From assembly GCA_014192545.1 (NCBI GenBank), contig BJHL01000003.1:248001-312000 (forward strand): a DNA stretch of 64,000 nucleotides, in the 5' to 3' direction. The position numbers were made by a program, and so were the translations under genes. Position 1 is the stretch's first letter; every line of letters begins with the position of its first letter. Source of the DNA: Phycisphaerae bacterium (GTDB lineage Bacteria > Planctomycetota > Phycisphaerae > Phycisphaerales > UBA1924). This document shows positions 7,965-16,573 of the stretch, piece after piece. The notes beneath the pieces were generated by a model. That model ran no database searches, was not told the DNA's origin, and worked only from the letters and a program-made list of their open reading frames with translations.

Positions 7965-8820
7965 GAGTGTGTGCGGCTCCTGGGAGGGTTGACGTTGGTC
8001 CGTCGAGGCCGCCGAATTTGCGGTTGCGCGAGGCGAAGTCGCGGATGGCGGTGTGGAGATTGTGGGCAGTGAAGTCGGGCCAGAGCGTGGGCGTGACGTG
8101 GAGTTCGGCGTAGCTGATTTGCCAGAGGAGGTAGTTGCTGACGCGCATTTCGCCGGCGGTGCGGATGAGCAGGTCGGGGTCGGGCAGACCTGCGGTGGTG
8201 AGACGCGAGGCGAGGAGATTTTCGTCGATGGCATCGGCGCTGAGGCGACCGGCGGCGACGTCGCGCGCGAGCTGCTTGGCGGCGTCGACGATTTCGGCGC
8301 GTGAGCCGTAGTTGATGGCGAGACAGAGCGTGAGGGCGGTGTTGGCGGCGGTGGTTGCGGTAACGCGGTCCATCGTGTCGAGGACGCGCTGGGGGAGGCC
8401 TTCGCGTTGACCGAGGATTCGCAGGCGCACGCCGCGGTCCATCATTTCTTGCTGCTCACCTTCGAGGTACGTGATGCAAAGTTCCATGAGGGCGTCGACT
8501 TCGGCTTTGGGGCGTTTCCAGTTTTCCAGGCTGAAGGAGTAAAGCGTCAAGACTTCGATGCCGAGTCGCACGCACTCTTCGACGACTTGGCGAACTGCGG
8601 TTGCGCCGCTGCGGTGGCCTAGCTCGCGAGGAAGACCTCGCGAAGTGGCCCAGCGGCCGTTGCCATCCATGATGATGGCGACGTGGCGCGGGAGCTTGCA
8701 AGGGTGAATGTCTGGCAGGTAGCGGAGTGGATCGGCGAGGGGCGCGTGGGCGCGCATCGCGGTGACGCGCGCGAGGGCAGCGGGGTCGGTGATGAAGGGG
8801 GATGAGGCGAGGGAGTTCAT
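7957..8820 (-). CDS. uppS: Isoprenyl (undecaprenyl) diphosphate synthase
   Basis: 287 residues from ATG 8820. No ribosome site is obvious, and a later ATG at 8757 would also keep the whole domain. Cis-prenyltransferase motifs are complete: HVAIIMDGNGRWA with the catalytic Asp, GHRSGATAVR, YSFSLENWKRP, INYGSRAEI and LLIRTAGEMRVSNYLLWQ. It condenses isopentenyl diphosphate units into the C55 carrier lipid used for envelope polysaccharide synthesis. It is translationally coupled to cdsA. Confidence 0.92.
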   Translation of the reverse strand: MNSLASSPFITDPAALARVTAMRAHAPLADPLRYLPDIHPCKLPRHVAIIMDGNGRWATSRGLPRELGHRSGATAVRQVVEECVRLGIEVLTLYSFSLENWKRPKAEVDALMELCITYLEGEQQEMMDRGVRLRILGQREGLPQRVLDTMDRVTATTAANTALTLCLAINYGSRAEIVDAAKQLARDVAAGRLSADAIDENLLASRLTTAGLPDPDLLIRTAGEMRVSNYLLWQISYAELHVTPTLWPDFTAHNLHTAIRDFASRNRKFGGLDGPTSTLPGAAHTHG

Positions 8821-8825
8821 GAAGA

Positions 8826-8985
8826 CGGGAGCACCGCAGAGACACGGAGATCGCGGAGGAAGGCGGGAAAGAGGTAGAGACAAGATTTGATTGGGCACTC
8901 AGGCTTTGCGGACACGAATGACACACGCAACAAAAATCCATCCCTGTCTTTCTTTGCGTTCTTCGCGTTCTTTGCGGTGAACTTG
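8826..8985. repeat. Intergenic region with two GC-rich dispersed repeats in opposite orientation
   Basis: Bases 8826-8850 contain a CACCGCAGAGACACGGAG unit. Bases 8947-8982 contain TTTGCGTTCTTCGCGTTC, the reverse complement of the unit at 10758-10785. Related units occur at 12793, 17884 and inside smc (27012). No gene is seen here. Confidence 0.6.
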
Positions 8986-8987
8986 GA

Positions 8988-10373
8988 TCACATCGCGATC
9001 ATGGTTTGTTCGCGGCCGGGGCCGACGCTGACGATTTGGATGGGGACTCCCAGGTATTTTTCGAGGAAGTCAACGTATTTGCGAGCGTTATCGGGGAGGC
9101 GGTCGCGGCTGGTGACGGTGGAGAGGTCTTGGGTCCAGCCGGGGAGTGAAGTGAGTACGGGTTTGGCTTTGCTGAGTTCGATGGCATCGGGAACAAAATA
9201 GTCGTAGGTTTTACCATCGATCTCGTAGGCGGTGCAAACGCTGATTTGATCAAAGCCCGCGAGAACGTCGAGCATCGTGAGGGCGACGCCCGTTGCACCG
9301 TTGATCATGACGGAGTATTTGGTAGCGACCAAGTCGAGCCAGCCCACGCGGCGGGGGCGACCGGTGGTAGTGCCATATTCGCGGCCGCGTTCGCGGATGC
9401 GGTGGGCGGTGTCGTCGTTGAGCTCTGTGGGCATGGGGCCACTGCCCACGCGCGTGGTGTAGGCTTTCATGACGCCGATGATGCGAGAGACGCGCGTGGT
9501 GGGGACGCCTGTGCCGGTGCCAATGCCACTGGAGATACAGCTTGAGCCGGTGACGTACGGATACGTGCCGTGATCGACATCAAGGAGTGTGCCGTTGGCA
9601 CCTTCAAACAGGATGCTTTTGCCTTGGGCCAGCATGCCGTGGAGGAGCTGGGTCGTGTCTTGGATCATCGGCGCGAGGCGTTGGCCCACGGCGAGGCACT
9701 TGTCGGTGAGGGCGTTGAGATCAACATCGGCGGCGGCAGCGTCGGTGAGTCCCAAGCCACTGAGGAGGGGCTTTTTGACGGCGAGCGAAAGCGAAAGGCG
9801 TTCGCGCAGAGCGTCGCGGCGGAGAAGATCGCGCATGCGGACGGCGCCGGCGCGTTGGCATTTATCGGCGTAGGCCGGGCCGATGCCGCGGCGAGTGGTG
9901 CCGATGTTGCCGGAGCCTGTGCTGGGCGCACCTTCGGCGGTTGCTGGGTTTGAGCGGTTGAGGAGGTCTTCGCGCAGACCATCTTCGAGTTTGTGGTACG
10001 GCAAGACGACGTGGGCGCGGTCGCTGATGATGAGGCCTCGGGTGTCGACGTCTTTGGCAGCGAGGCCATCGACTTCTTCGACGACTTTCCACGGATCGAC
10101 GACGACGCCATTGCCTATGACGGCGGCTTTGCCAGGGTAGAGGATGCCGCTGGGGATGAGGTGAAGCGAGTAGCGTGAACCGGAGACCACGACGCTGTGG
10201 CCGGCATTGGCTCCGCCGTTGTAGCGGACAACGGCGTCGTGAGCGGCGGCCATGAGGTCGACGATTTTTCCTTTGCCTTCGTCGCCCCATTGGAGGCCGA
10301 CAACGGCGGAGCACGCGGATTTGCGGGCGGAAACGTCCGAGAAAGTGGAGGCAGATGCATGCGAGGTAGTCAT
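8988..10373 (-). CDS. purA: Adenylosuccinate synthetase
   Basis: 461 residues from ATG 10373. The first ~22 residues (Ser/Ala-rich) are an extension before the usual start of the domain. GTP-binding and catalytic motifs are clear: GLQWGDEGKGKIVDL, RYNGGANAGHSVV, LIPSGILYPG, and GTGTGVPTTRVSRIIGV near the IMP-binding region. It makes adenylosuccinate from IMP, aspartate and GTP in purine synthesis. It is divergent to a small zinc-ribbon gene. Confidence 0.95.
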   Translation of the reverse strand: MTTSHASASTFSDVSARKSACSAVVGLQWGDEGKGKIVDLMAAAHDAVVRYNGGANAGHSVVVSGSRYSLHLIPSGILYPGKAAVIGNGVVVDPWKVVEEVDGLAAKDVDTRGLIISDRAHVVLPYHKLEDGLREDLLNRSNPATAEGAPSTGSGNIGTTRRGIGPAYADKCQRAGAVRMRDLLRRDALRERLSLSLAVKKPLLSGLGLTDAAAADVDLNALTDKCLAVGQRLAPMIQDTTQLLHGMLAQGKSILFEGANGTLLDVDHGTYPYVTGSSCISSGIGTGTGVPTTRVSRIIGVMKAYTTRVGSGPMPTELNDDTAHRIRERGREYGTTTGRPRRVGWLDLVATKYSVMINGATGVALTMLDVLAGFDQISVCTAYEIDGKTYDYFVPDAIELSKAKPVLTSLPGWTQDLSTVTSRDRLPDNARKYVDFLEKYLGVPIQIVSVGPGREQTMIAM

Positions 10374-10546
10374 CGGCGACAGGATAGGTGCGGCAGGTCC
10401 GGATTTCGCATGTCTGCGGAACGAGGAGATGGATGGCGGGAGGAGAGAAGTTGTGTGCCGAGGTGTGTTGTGGAGGTGAAGCCAGGGGTGGGATCGTCCG
10501 ATGATGTTGTACGCGCACAGGTTTGTGCGTATGGAACGTTGTCTAT

Positions 10547-10729
10547 ATGCCTGCAGCGAACGTGCGCATGATGTGTCCGAATCTCGTCTGCCGCAAGGTA
10601 TTGGCGGTGCCGGAGTCGGTGCGCGGTAAGACCGTGCGATGCAAGGCGTGCGGGACGAACATCAGGGTGCCGGCGAAGGATGCGGGGCACGCGCCGGCGG
10701 CAAACGGCAAGAAAAAAGATGCAGCGTGA
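10547..10729 (+). CDS. Small MJ0042-type zinc-ribbon protein
   Basis: About 60 residues from ATG 10547; ATGs at 10568 and 10571 are equally possible and none has a clear ribosome site. The core reads MMCPNLVCRKVL, then TVRCKACGTNIRVP, a CxxxxC plus CxxC pair of an MJ0042/zinc-ribbon fold, followed by a basic tail (GKKKDAA). Such small ribbons are frequent in planctomycetes, often at the start of larger proteins; here the ribbon stands alone. Function unknown, perhaps nucleic-acid or protein binding. Confidence 0.6.
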   Translation: MPAANVRMMCPNLVCRKVLAVPESVRGKTVRCKACGTNIRVPAKDAGHAPAANGKKKDAA

Positions 10730-10755
10730 GCGGCGTCTCGAGCGAACTCAAAACT

Positions 10756-10790
10756 GTGTTCACCGCAAACGCGAAGAACGCAAAAGAAGA
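10756..10790. repeat. Dispersed repeat TTCACCGCAAACGCGAAG type
   Basis: TTCACCGCAAACGCGAAG is followed by AACGCAAAAG at 10758-10785, inverted relative to the copy at 8947-8982. It lies in a 146-base gene-free stretch between the zinc-ribbon and FHA genes. Confidence 0.55.
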
Positions 10791-10875
10791 AAAAGCTTGA
10801 AACAGGTTGGTCTTGGTTCCACTGGATGCGCGACCAATCGCTTTGATCGGTGTTGCGATGGCGCGTGCTTTGACG

Positions 10876-11424
10876 TTAGAGCTTGGGCTGCTTTTTGAGA
10901 TCGTCGTCTTCGTCTAAGAAATCGAAATCGGCGACGCTGCTGTCATCAGGATCGGCGGCGAGTGGCTTTTTGGCAGGGGTTTCGGCGGGTATGCCGGGTT
11001 TTGCGGCGGGGGAAGGTTTCGTCGCGGGCGAGGGTTTTGTCGCGGCTGCGGGCTTGGCAGCAGCGGCGGCTTGAGCAGCGGGAGCGACGTAGCCCTCATC
11101 GAATGCTTCTTCAGCATCGACAGTCGCGGGGTTGCCATCGATGCGGACGACGAAGACTTTGTCACCCACGGCGAGCAGATCGCCAGCTTTGACGGCGGAT
11201 TGCTGGACGCGTTTGCGATTGACGTACGTGCCGTTGCTGCTGCCGAGGTCTTTGACGGTGACTTTGCCGTCGGCGAGCGCGACTTCGCAGTGGTGGCGCG
11301 AGACGGCGGAACTGGGAATACGCACGGTGACATCTGTCGAGCGGCCTATGACCTGCGTGGGTTTGCGCAGGGGCAGTTCTTGCTGGCGGCCGTCATCGAG
11401 AACCAAGACCAAAGCGACGTTCAT
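10876..11424 (-). CDS. FHA-domain protein with Ala/Lys/Pro linker and acidic tail
   Basis: 182 residues from ATG 11424. Residues 1 to about 100 form a forkhead-associated domain with the phosphothreonine-binding signature: VIGRSTDVTVRI, SAVSRHHCEV and DLGSSNGTYVN. Residues ~115-160 are a low-complexity Ala/Lys/Pro/Ser linker, and the last 20 residues are highly acidic (DFLDEDDDL). FHA proteins read Ser/Thr-kinase signals, but no kinase lies nearby. Divergent to hemW. Confidence 0.88.
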   Translation of the reverse strand: MNVALVLVLDDGRQQELPLRKPTQVIGRSTDVTVRIPSSAVSRHHCEVALADGKVTVKDLGSSNGTYVNRKRVQQSAVKAGDLLAVGDKVFVVRIDGNPATVDAEEAFDEGYVAPAAQAAAAAKPAAATKPSPATKPSPAAKPGIPAETPAKKPLAADPDDSSVADFDFLDEDDDLKKQPKL

Positions 11425-11476
11425 ACAACAACTCCAGCGAAAGCTTGCCTGGCGTCACGACAAAACCGGCAATCTG

Positions 11477-11492
11477 GCTCTCGCGTGAGAGC
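11477..11492. promoter_or_regulatory. Operator-like palindrome between FHA and hemW genes
   Basis: GCTCTC and GAGAGC flank a four-base GCGT centre in the 119-base divergent intergenic region. It could bind a dimeric regulator, or be chance. Confidence 0.25.
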
Positions 11493-11543
11493 GTGACCCG
11501 GCTGGATAGTTTACGATACCCAGTGACTGCTGACACGCCCTTG

Positions 11544-12773
11544 ATGCAACTTCGTGCTGGTGCTGGACCGACTGATGCGGGGACGGTACTGGCGGGGATT
11601 GGCGGTGGGCCACTGCTTCGGCCCGGTGCGGGGTTGTATCTGCATGTGCCGTTTTGCTTTCACAAGTGCCATTACTGCGATTTTTATTCGATTGTGGACA
11701 CGCGTGATCGGCAGGGGGAGTTCACAAAGCGGCTGATTGCGGAGGTGCGGGCGCTGGCAAAGGCGACGCAGCGGCCGCGGCTGGCGACGATTTTTGTGGG
11801 TGGGGGTACGCCTAGCTTGCTGGCGGTTGGGCTGTGGCAGGAGTTGCTTGCGGCGCTGGCGGAGGCGTTTGATTTATCGGGGTTGGTTGAATTCACGGTG
11901 GAGTGCAATCCGGAGACTGTTTCGGCGGAGCTGATGGCGGTGCTGGCGGCGGGCGGGGTGAATCGCGTGAGCATTGGGGCGCAGAGTTTTCATGCGCAGC
12001 ACCTCAAGACGCTGGAGCGGTGGCATGACCCGGCGAATGTGTTCAAGGCGGTGGAACTGGCGCGGGCGGTGGGGATTGCGCGGCAATCGATGGATCTGAT
12101 TTTTGCGATTCCTGGGCAGACGATGACTGAGTGGGATGCGGACTTGAAGGCGGCGCTCGGGGCGGGGACCACGCATCTGTCGTGCTATGCGCTGACGTAT
12201 GAACCCAATACGGCGATGACGGCGAGGATGAAGAAGGGGGAGTTTTCGCAGATGCCCGGAGACTTGGAAGCGGACATGTTTGAGCACACGCTGAGCACGC
12301 TGCGCGCGGCCGGGCTGGAGCGGTATGAAGTTTCAAACTTTGCGAAGAAGGGTGATGAGTGCAGACACAACTTGGCGTATTGGCGGCAGCATGATTGGCT
12401 GGCGGCTGGGCCCAACGCGAGTGCACATGTGCGGGGTGTGCGGTGGAAGAACATTCAGCGGCTGGATGATTATTTGAACAAGCACGTGCGCGATTTTGCG
12501 ATGGTGACCGATGTGGAATACGCGGATGCCGTGCGCAATTTGAGCGAAGCAGTGTGGACAGGGCTGCGGCTGGCGGAAGGCATCGACGCGGCGCAGACGC
12601 TGGCGGCGGCGGATGCGGCGAAAGGTGGCATGGCGGAAAAGATCATGCGCGTTGCCCGGCGGCAGATGGAACTGGGAGCGATTGTGCGCGTGGATGATCG
12701 ATGGCAACTGAGCGATCAGGGGTTCATGATCGCGGATGCGGTGGCGGTGGCGTTCTTGGAGGTGATTGAGTGA
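11544..12773 (+). CDS. hemW: Radical-SAM heme chaperone HemW (HemN-like)
   Basis: 409 residues from ATG 11544; a TTG directly before it and an earlier ATG in frame are alternatives. The radical-SAM cysteines are in PFCFHKCHYCDF (CxxxCxxC), followed by FVGGGTPSLL and GVNRVSIGAQSF. The C-terminal HemN domain has HNLAYWRQHDWLAAGPNASAH. The lack of the extra N-terminal catalytic residues of true oxygen-independent coproporphyrinogen oxidase favours HemW, which inserts heme into respiratory enzymes. Confidence 0.88.
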   Translation: MQLRAGAGPTDAGTVLAGIGGGPLLRPGAGLYLHVPFCFHKCHYCDFYSIVDTRDRQGEFTKRLIAEVRALAKATQRPRLATIFVGGGTPSLLAVGLWQELLAALAEAFDLSGLVEFTVECNPETVSAELMAVLAAGGVNRVSIGAQSFHAQHLKTLERWHDPANVFKAVELARAVGIARQSMDLIFAIPGQTMTEWDADLKAALGAGTTHLSCYALTYEPNTAMTARMKKGEFSQMPGDLEADMFEHTLSTLRAAGLERYEVSNFAKKGDECRHNLAYWRQHDWLAAGPNASAHVRGVRWKNIQRLDDYLNKHVRDFAMVTDVEYADAVRNLSEAVWTGLRLAEGIDAAQTLAAADAAKGGMAEKIMRVARRQMELGAIVRVDDRWQLSDQGFMIADAVAVAFLEVIE

Positions 12774-12892
12774 GAGGGAAGGCGAAGGCGGGTTCACCGC
12801 GGAGCACGCGGCGAGCGCGGAGACGAAGGCAAGGACAGAGAAGAAGCAGAATGAGAAAAAGCGAAGTTTGGCGAGTGTTGTTGAACTGGGGG
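12774..12892. repeat. Intergenic GCGGAG-type dispersed repeat
   Basis: TTCACCGCGGAGCACGCG followed by GCGAGCGCGGAG (about 12792-12822) matches the repeat family at 17884 in 15 of 16 core bases. It lies between the convergent hemW and zinc-ribbon genes. No terminator hairpin is obvious. Confidence 0.55.
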
Positions 12893-13303
12893 TTAGCCGA
12901 AGAAGGCTTTCATGCGTTCTAAGAGGGTGAATTTGTCGACGTCGACGAGTTCGCCGGCGTCGAAAAGCATGCCTTGGCAGGTTGGGCATTTCATGATGTG
13001 AACGTGGCTTTGATCGGGGTATTCGATTTCTTTCATGCGCTCGCCGTCGCGGGGGCAATCGAGGTTTTTGGTTTTGATTTTGGCGTCGGTGCGGGTGCGG
13101 GCGCCGATGTCAACTTCTTTGGATTTGACTTTGCCCATGAGGAGGCGTTCGAGCTCGTTGAGGTCAAACCACATCGCGCCGCAGACTTCGCAGCGGTCGA
13201 TGGTGACGCCGCCGGCGACGACTTTGGACATGACGGTGCCGTCTTTGGGGCACTTGAGTTCGAGGTGGGCGTGGGGCTCATCTTTGGGATGGATGTGGGA
13301 CAT
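12893..13303 (-). CDS. Double zf-TFIIB zinc-ribbon protein
   Basis: 136 residues from ATG 13303. Two copies of the zf-TFIIB-like motif are seen: CPKDGTVM ... CEVCGAMWFDLNELERL and CPRDGERM ... CPTCQGMLFDAGEL. Each has two Cys pairs and the conserved FD-x-x-EL tail. The N-terminus is His-rich (SHIHPKDEPHAHLE). These bacterial proteins are probably zinc-binding adaptors of unknown role. It lies nine bases downstream of the HAD phosphatase and is probably co-transcribed with it. Confidence 0.8.
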   Translation of the reverse strand: MSHIHPKDEPHAHLELKCPKDGTVMSKVVAGGVTIDRCEVCGAMWFDLNELERLLMGKVKSKEVDIGARTRTDAKIKTKNLDCPRDGERMKEIEYPDQSHVHIMKCPTCQGMLFDAGELVDVDKFTLLERMKAFFG

Positions 13304-13312
13304 GGCTACAGG

Positions 13313-13987
13313 TTATGACCAGAGCGGGGTCAACATCGCGAGCATGGCGTCGACGGTGAGATCTCGCGAACTCGCGACGACGCGCGTAGCTTGGTGCAGG
13401 CGATGGGCGGGGAGGGTGTGGCAGACGCCGATCACCTTGCAGCCGGCGCCGAGTGCGCTGGCGATCCCGCCTGGCGTGTCTTCGAGGGCAACGCAGTTTT
13501 GCGGTGACTTGTTCAGACGTTTGCAAGCGAGGGAGTATGGCGCCGGATCGGGCTTACTTTTGGGGACGTCGTTTGCGCTCACGATAGTGGCGAATTTGCT
13601 GAGGATGTTGAGCTGGCCCAAGATCAGATCGACATCACGGCGCATGGCGGCGGTGCAGAGAGCGATGGTGATGTTGCAGGCGTGGGCATGAGAGATAAGG
13701 TCGAGGGTGGCGTCGAAATGTTCCACGCCTTTTGATTTCACGAGTGCGGCGAAGCGGGTCCATTTTTCTTCGAGCATGGTTTCGAGTTGCTCGGCGGTGA
13801 GATCGTGGTTGCAATCGCGCGCGATGATCGGAAACAGGTCACGATCGGCGTAGGCGACGTAGCGCTGGTAGTAGGTTTCTTCGCTGAAGTGCATGTTGTG
13901 AGCGGCGAAAGTTTCGGAAATAGCGGCGTAATGCAGCGGTTCGCTGTGGACGATGACGCCGTCGAAGTCGAAGAGCAGTGCTGACAT
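13313..13987 (-). CDS. HAD-superfamily phosphatase, beta-phosphoglucomutase-like subfamily
   Basis: 224 residues from ATG 13987. Motif I is LLFDFDGVIVHSEPLH with the two catalytic aspartates, motif II is in ALCTAAMR (Thr), and motif III/IV is KSKPDPAPYSLA ... CVALEDTPGGIASA. The alpha-helical cap follows motif I, as in phosphoglycolate phosphatases and beta-phosphoglucomutases. Substrate not predictable. It precedes the zf-TFIIB gene on the same strand. Confidence 0.88.
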   Translation of the reverse strand: MSALLFDFDGVIVHSEPLHYAAISETFAAHNMHFSEETYYQRYVAYADRDLFPIIARDCNHDLTAEQLETMLEEKWTRFAALVKSKGVEHFDATLDLISHAHACNITIALCTAAMRRDVDLILGQLNILSKFATIVSANDVPKSKPDPAPYSLACKRLNKSPQNCVALEDTPGGIASALGAGCKVIGVCHTLPAHRLHQATRVVASSRDLTVDAMLAMLTPLWS

Positions 13988-14049
13988 AAAGCGATATGGT
14001 GAAAAACGATGAAGTGAAAAGCGAAAATGAAAGGCCTGGGTAACGGGCG

Positions 14050-15252
14050 TTACTGGGGAGTTGCGAGGTCTTTGAGGCGGGCGAGGTAGTTGGTGCTGGG
14101 CGTTAGTTTTCGGCGGGACATTTGAGCGGTGACGACTTCGGCGAATTTTTCGAAGCGGTAGGTTTTGGTGCCGGCGTCGGTGGCCCAGGCGAAGGGGGGC
14201 GTGCAGCCCGAGACTGCCGCAGTTGTTGCAAACATGCCGCCTGTGTGCAGCACGCTGGCGGTCATGATGCGGGTGCAGATGGCGGTTTTCACGTGATCGC
14301 CGATGATGGCGCCGAGGAATTGCTCGCCAGTGCGTTCGTGCTTACCGGCGGGGGTTGCCTGCGCGATGGTTTCGCCGTAGGTGTTGAGGAGGTTGCTGTT
14401 GGTGGTGCCTGCGCCGAGGTTGACCCATTCGCCGACGTAGCTGTCGCCCAGGTAGCCATCATGGGCTTTGTTGGCGAAGCCTTGGAAGATGGTGCCGGCG
14501 ACTTCGCCATTGACTTTGCACCAGGGGCCTATGGCGGTGAAGGGGCGGATGGTGGCGCGTTCGAGAATGGTGGAGTTTGGGCCGACGTAGCAGGGGCCGA
14601 TGAGTTGTGCGCCCGGGCGGATGACGGCGTGATGATCGATCACAATGGGGCCTTGTTCGAGATCGAAGAGTGTGCCTGGATAGACCTTGGCAGTTTCGCT
14701 GAGGCTGAGGCGTGCGTCGCCGATTTTGAGTGCGCCTGCGGGGAGTTCGCCGCGGCCTTCGCCAAGCAGTAGCGCGAGGTCGGCTTTGATGCAGGCGTCG
14801 CGATGGGTGCGGATGTGCCAGGGACGAGCGATGAGCGCGTTGCCTTTGACGCGCTTGGCACGCGGCACGCCGGGCCGGCCGCCGAGGATGAGGGCGTTGG
14901 CGTCTTCGCCTTGAAGCAACGCGGCGATCAGATCTCCCGACGCTTCGTCGATGAGGCCTTCGCCTTCGCTGAGTTCGTAAACGCTGGCGGGCGGCAGGGG
15001 GCAGCGGCCGTTGAGGAGAAGAACAGGGCCAGCGGCGGGCTCGTTGACGGTGAGGTCGGTAGTTTCGCGCGTGATAGTTTCGAGAGCGGCGCGGGTCCAC
15101 ACACGGAAGCGGCGATTGGGCATCATGCGGCGGAGGCGCTCAAGCGTGGTGAGAGCGCCGGTGCGGAGCATGAAGGATGCACGCAGGTCGGTGAGGGGAG
15201 CGGTTTGGCCATGGCCGTCGTCGAAGAGGACGACGGGGGAGGGGGTGGGCAT
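14050..15252 (-). CDS. GlmU-like putative sugar-nucleotide/acyl transferase with left-handed beta-helix
   Basis: 400 residues from ATG 15252; the frame is open upstream (15384), but that part is proline-rich translation of a G-rich tract. The N-terminal half (VVLFDDGHGQTAPLTDL, GALTTLERLRRMMPNRRFRVW) resembles the degenerate nucleotidyltransferase half of planctomycete/Bacteroidetes GlmU-type proteins. The C-terminal half has hexapeptide-repeat features (VIDHHAVIRPGAQLIGPCYV, TILERATIRPFTAIG, VNLGAGTTNSN). The canonical GlmU pyrophosphorylase GxGTRM motif is missing. A role in envelope sugar metabolism is inferred. Confidence 0.75.
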   Translation of the reverse strand: MPTPSPVVLFDDGHGQTAPLTDLRASFMLRTGALTTLERLRRMMPNRRFRVWTRAALETITRETTDLTVNEPAAGPVLLLNGRCPLPPASVYELSEGEGLIDEASGDLIAALLQGEDANALILGGRPGVPRAKRVKGNALIARPWHIRTHRDACIKADLALLLGEGRGELPAGALKIGDARLSLSETAKVYPGTLFDLEQGPIVIDHHAVIRPGAQLIGPCYVGPNSTILERATIRPFTAIGPWCKVNGEVAGTIFQGFANKAHDGYLGDSYVGEWVNLGAGTTNSNLLNTYGETIAQATPAGKHERTGEQFLGAIIGDHVKTAICTRIMTASVLHTGGMFATTAAVSGCTPPFAWATDAGTKTYRFEKFAEVVTAQMSRRKLTPSTNYLARLKDLATPQ

Positions 15253-15254
15253 GC

Positions 15255-15325
15255 GGGAGAATAGTGAGGGGGTGAGCGGGTGAGCGGGTGACGGGGTGGG
15301 GGGGTGGGGAGGTGAAAGGGGCCTA
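15255..15325. repeat. G-rich low-complexity tract with G-quadruplex potential
   Basis: A run of GGGTGAGC repeats leads into four or more runs of at least three Gs on the plus strand (15293-15321). It lies in the divergent region between the GlmU-like and pseudopilin-like genes. Confidence 0.5.
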
Positions 15326-15371
15326 GCATTTTGCGGCGTTCGCCTGGCAACTTTGTTCAAGGGAGGTTGAT

Positions 15372-16439
15372 ATGTCATCGCCACGCAAAGGTTTTACGAT
15401 CGCTGAGCTTTTGACGCTTCTTGGCGTTGCGGCACCGCTGTTGGTCGTCCTCTTGTTGCATCTGCGGGGTCCGCGCGAAGCTTCGACTTCACGCCAGATC
15501 AAAGACGCTACGCAGATTCGCGGCATCCATCAGGGCTTGGTGCTCTTCGCTCAAAACAACAATGACAACTACCCGTTGCCGGGTCAGCTTGACAAAGCAA
15601 ACACCACACTTGGCAAAGGGTCGGCGAAGGATGATCTGGGAGGCGTGCTTTCCGTGTTGCTTTGGAACGGCTTCTTTTCGCCTGAACTTGCGGTGAGTCC
15701 GCTGGAACGGTCGAGTTTGATCAAGGTTCACGACACGTACGCACTGACGAACCCCCCCACTGCTGTCCAAGGGCTCGATGGCGATCAAGCATTGTGGGAT
15801 CCGGGCTTTCGCGGGAGCGGGGCCGAGAAGGTGGCGAAGGGTGGCATGAAGGCGGTTGGTGCGTTTGCTGAAGGGGAGAATGTGACTGCGCATAACAGTT
15901 ACGCGCTGATGCCGTTCTTTGGGGCGCGCGGTAGTATGTGGAGCAACACGTTTGAAGCCACCGAGGCGGCGATTGGGAATCGCGGGCCGTCGTATGAAGT
16001 TGTTGGCACGGAAGCGGCGGCGACGTATCGCTTGCTTGATACTGGCGAACCGACGAAATCGCACGGCTTCACGTCGGAGACTGGTAAGGGCACGAGTTCG
16101 GTGACGCTGGGCATGTACGGCGATCGCTCGACATGGCGCGGCAATATCGCGTACAACGACAACCACACGGAGTTTCACGACCGCGCTGATCCGGAGAACA
16201 ATCCGTTCACATTCTCAGGGCTGAAGAATGCAAATGAGCGCAAGCGGAGCGACAACCTTTTTGTCGCTGAAGATGACGCGACGGTGACGCCGCTGCCGAC
16301 GCAGATCGGCACCGTGACGGTCGCGGACAAGGAGCAACGCAACCCGCTGAGGACGAAGAACAACTGGATCAAGACATGGACAGTTGCGGGCGTTGCGGAT
16401 GACGGGACGACTTCGGCGATTACGGTGGTTGTGGATTGA
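15372..16439 (+). CDS. Orphan prepilin-like (type II pseudopilin) protein
   Basis: 355 residues from ATG 15372, preceded by a strong GGGAGG site seven bases upstream. The N-terminus has a prepilin peptidase site, KGFTIAELLTLLGVAA, with Phe+1 and Glu+5, then a hydrophobic helix. Next comes the segment RQIKDATQIRGIHQGLVLFA seen in planctomycete pseudopilins. The C-terminal two-thirds is a large soluble domain of unknown fold, with FHDRADPENNPF and many Asn/Gly residues. It stands alone, 25 kb from the pilus operon, so it could be a substrate or an alternative subunit of that machine. Confidence 0.8.
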   Translation: MSSPRKGFTIAELLTLLGVAAPLLVVLLLHLRGPREASTSRQIKDATQIRGIHQGLVLFAQNNNDNYPLPGQLDKANTTLGKGSAKDDLGGVLSVLLWNGFFSPELAVSPLERSSLIKVHDTYALTNPPTAVQGLDGDQALWDPGFRGSGAEKVAKGGMKAVGAFAEGENVTAHNSYALMPFFGARGSMWSNTFEATEAAIGNRGPSYEVVGTEAAATYRLLDTGEPTKSHGFTSETGKGTSSVTLGMYGDRSTWRGNIAYNDNHTEFHDRADPENNPFTFSGLKNANERKRSDNLFVAEDDATVTPLPTQIGTVTVADKEQRNPLRTKNNWIKTWTVAGVADDGTTSAITVVVD

Positions 16440-16501
16440 TTCGCGGGCGGGTGCTCGTGACGGCGATTGCTCATCTCGCGCAACGTCGGACAGTTTGCAA
16501 A

Positions 16502-16534
16502 AAAAGAACGGACGCAGGTTGCGTCCGTTCTTTT
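16502..16534. terminator. Bidirectional rho-independent terminator
   Basis: The arms at 16502-16516 and 16520-16534 are perfectly complementary (15 bp, core AAGAACGGACGCA), with a three-base loop. An A-run on the left side gives a U-run on the minus strand. It serves rplS from the minus strand and probably the pseudopilin gene from the plus strand. Confidence 0.85.
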
Positions 16535-16573
16535 CATTTGGTGCACTGATCGATCGCTGCGCGACCGAATCTC

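Noticed and set aside
8053..8622. Plus-strand acidic frames opposite uppS
   Set aside because: No start context or conserved motif; explained by uppS on the minus strand.
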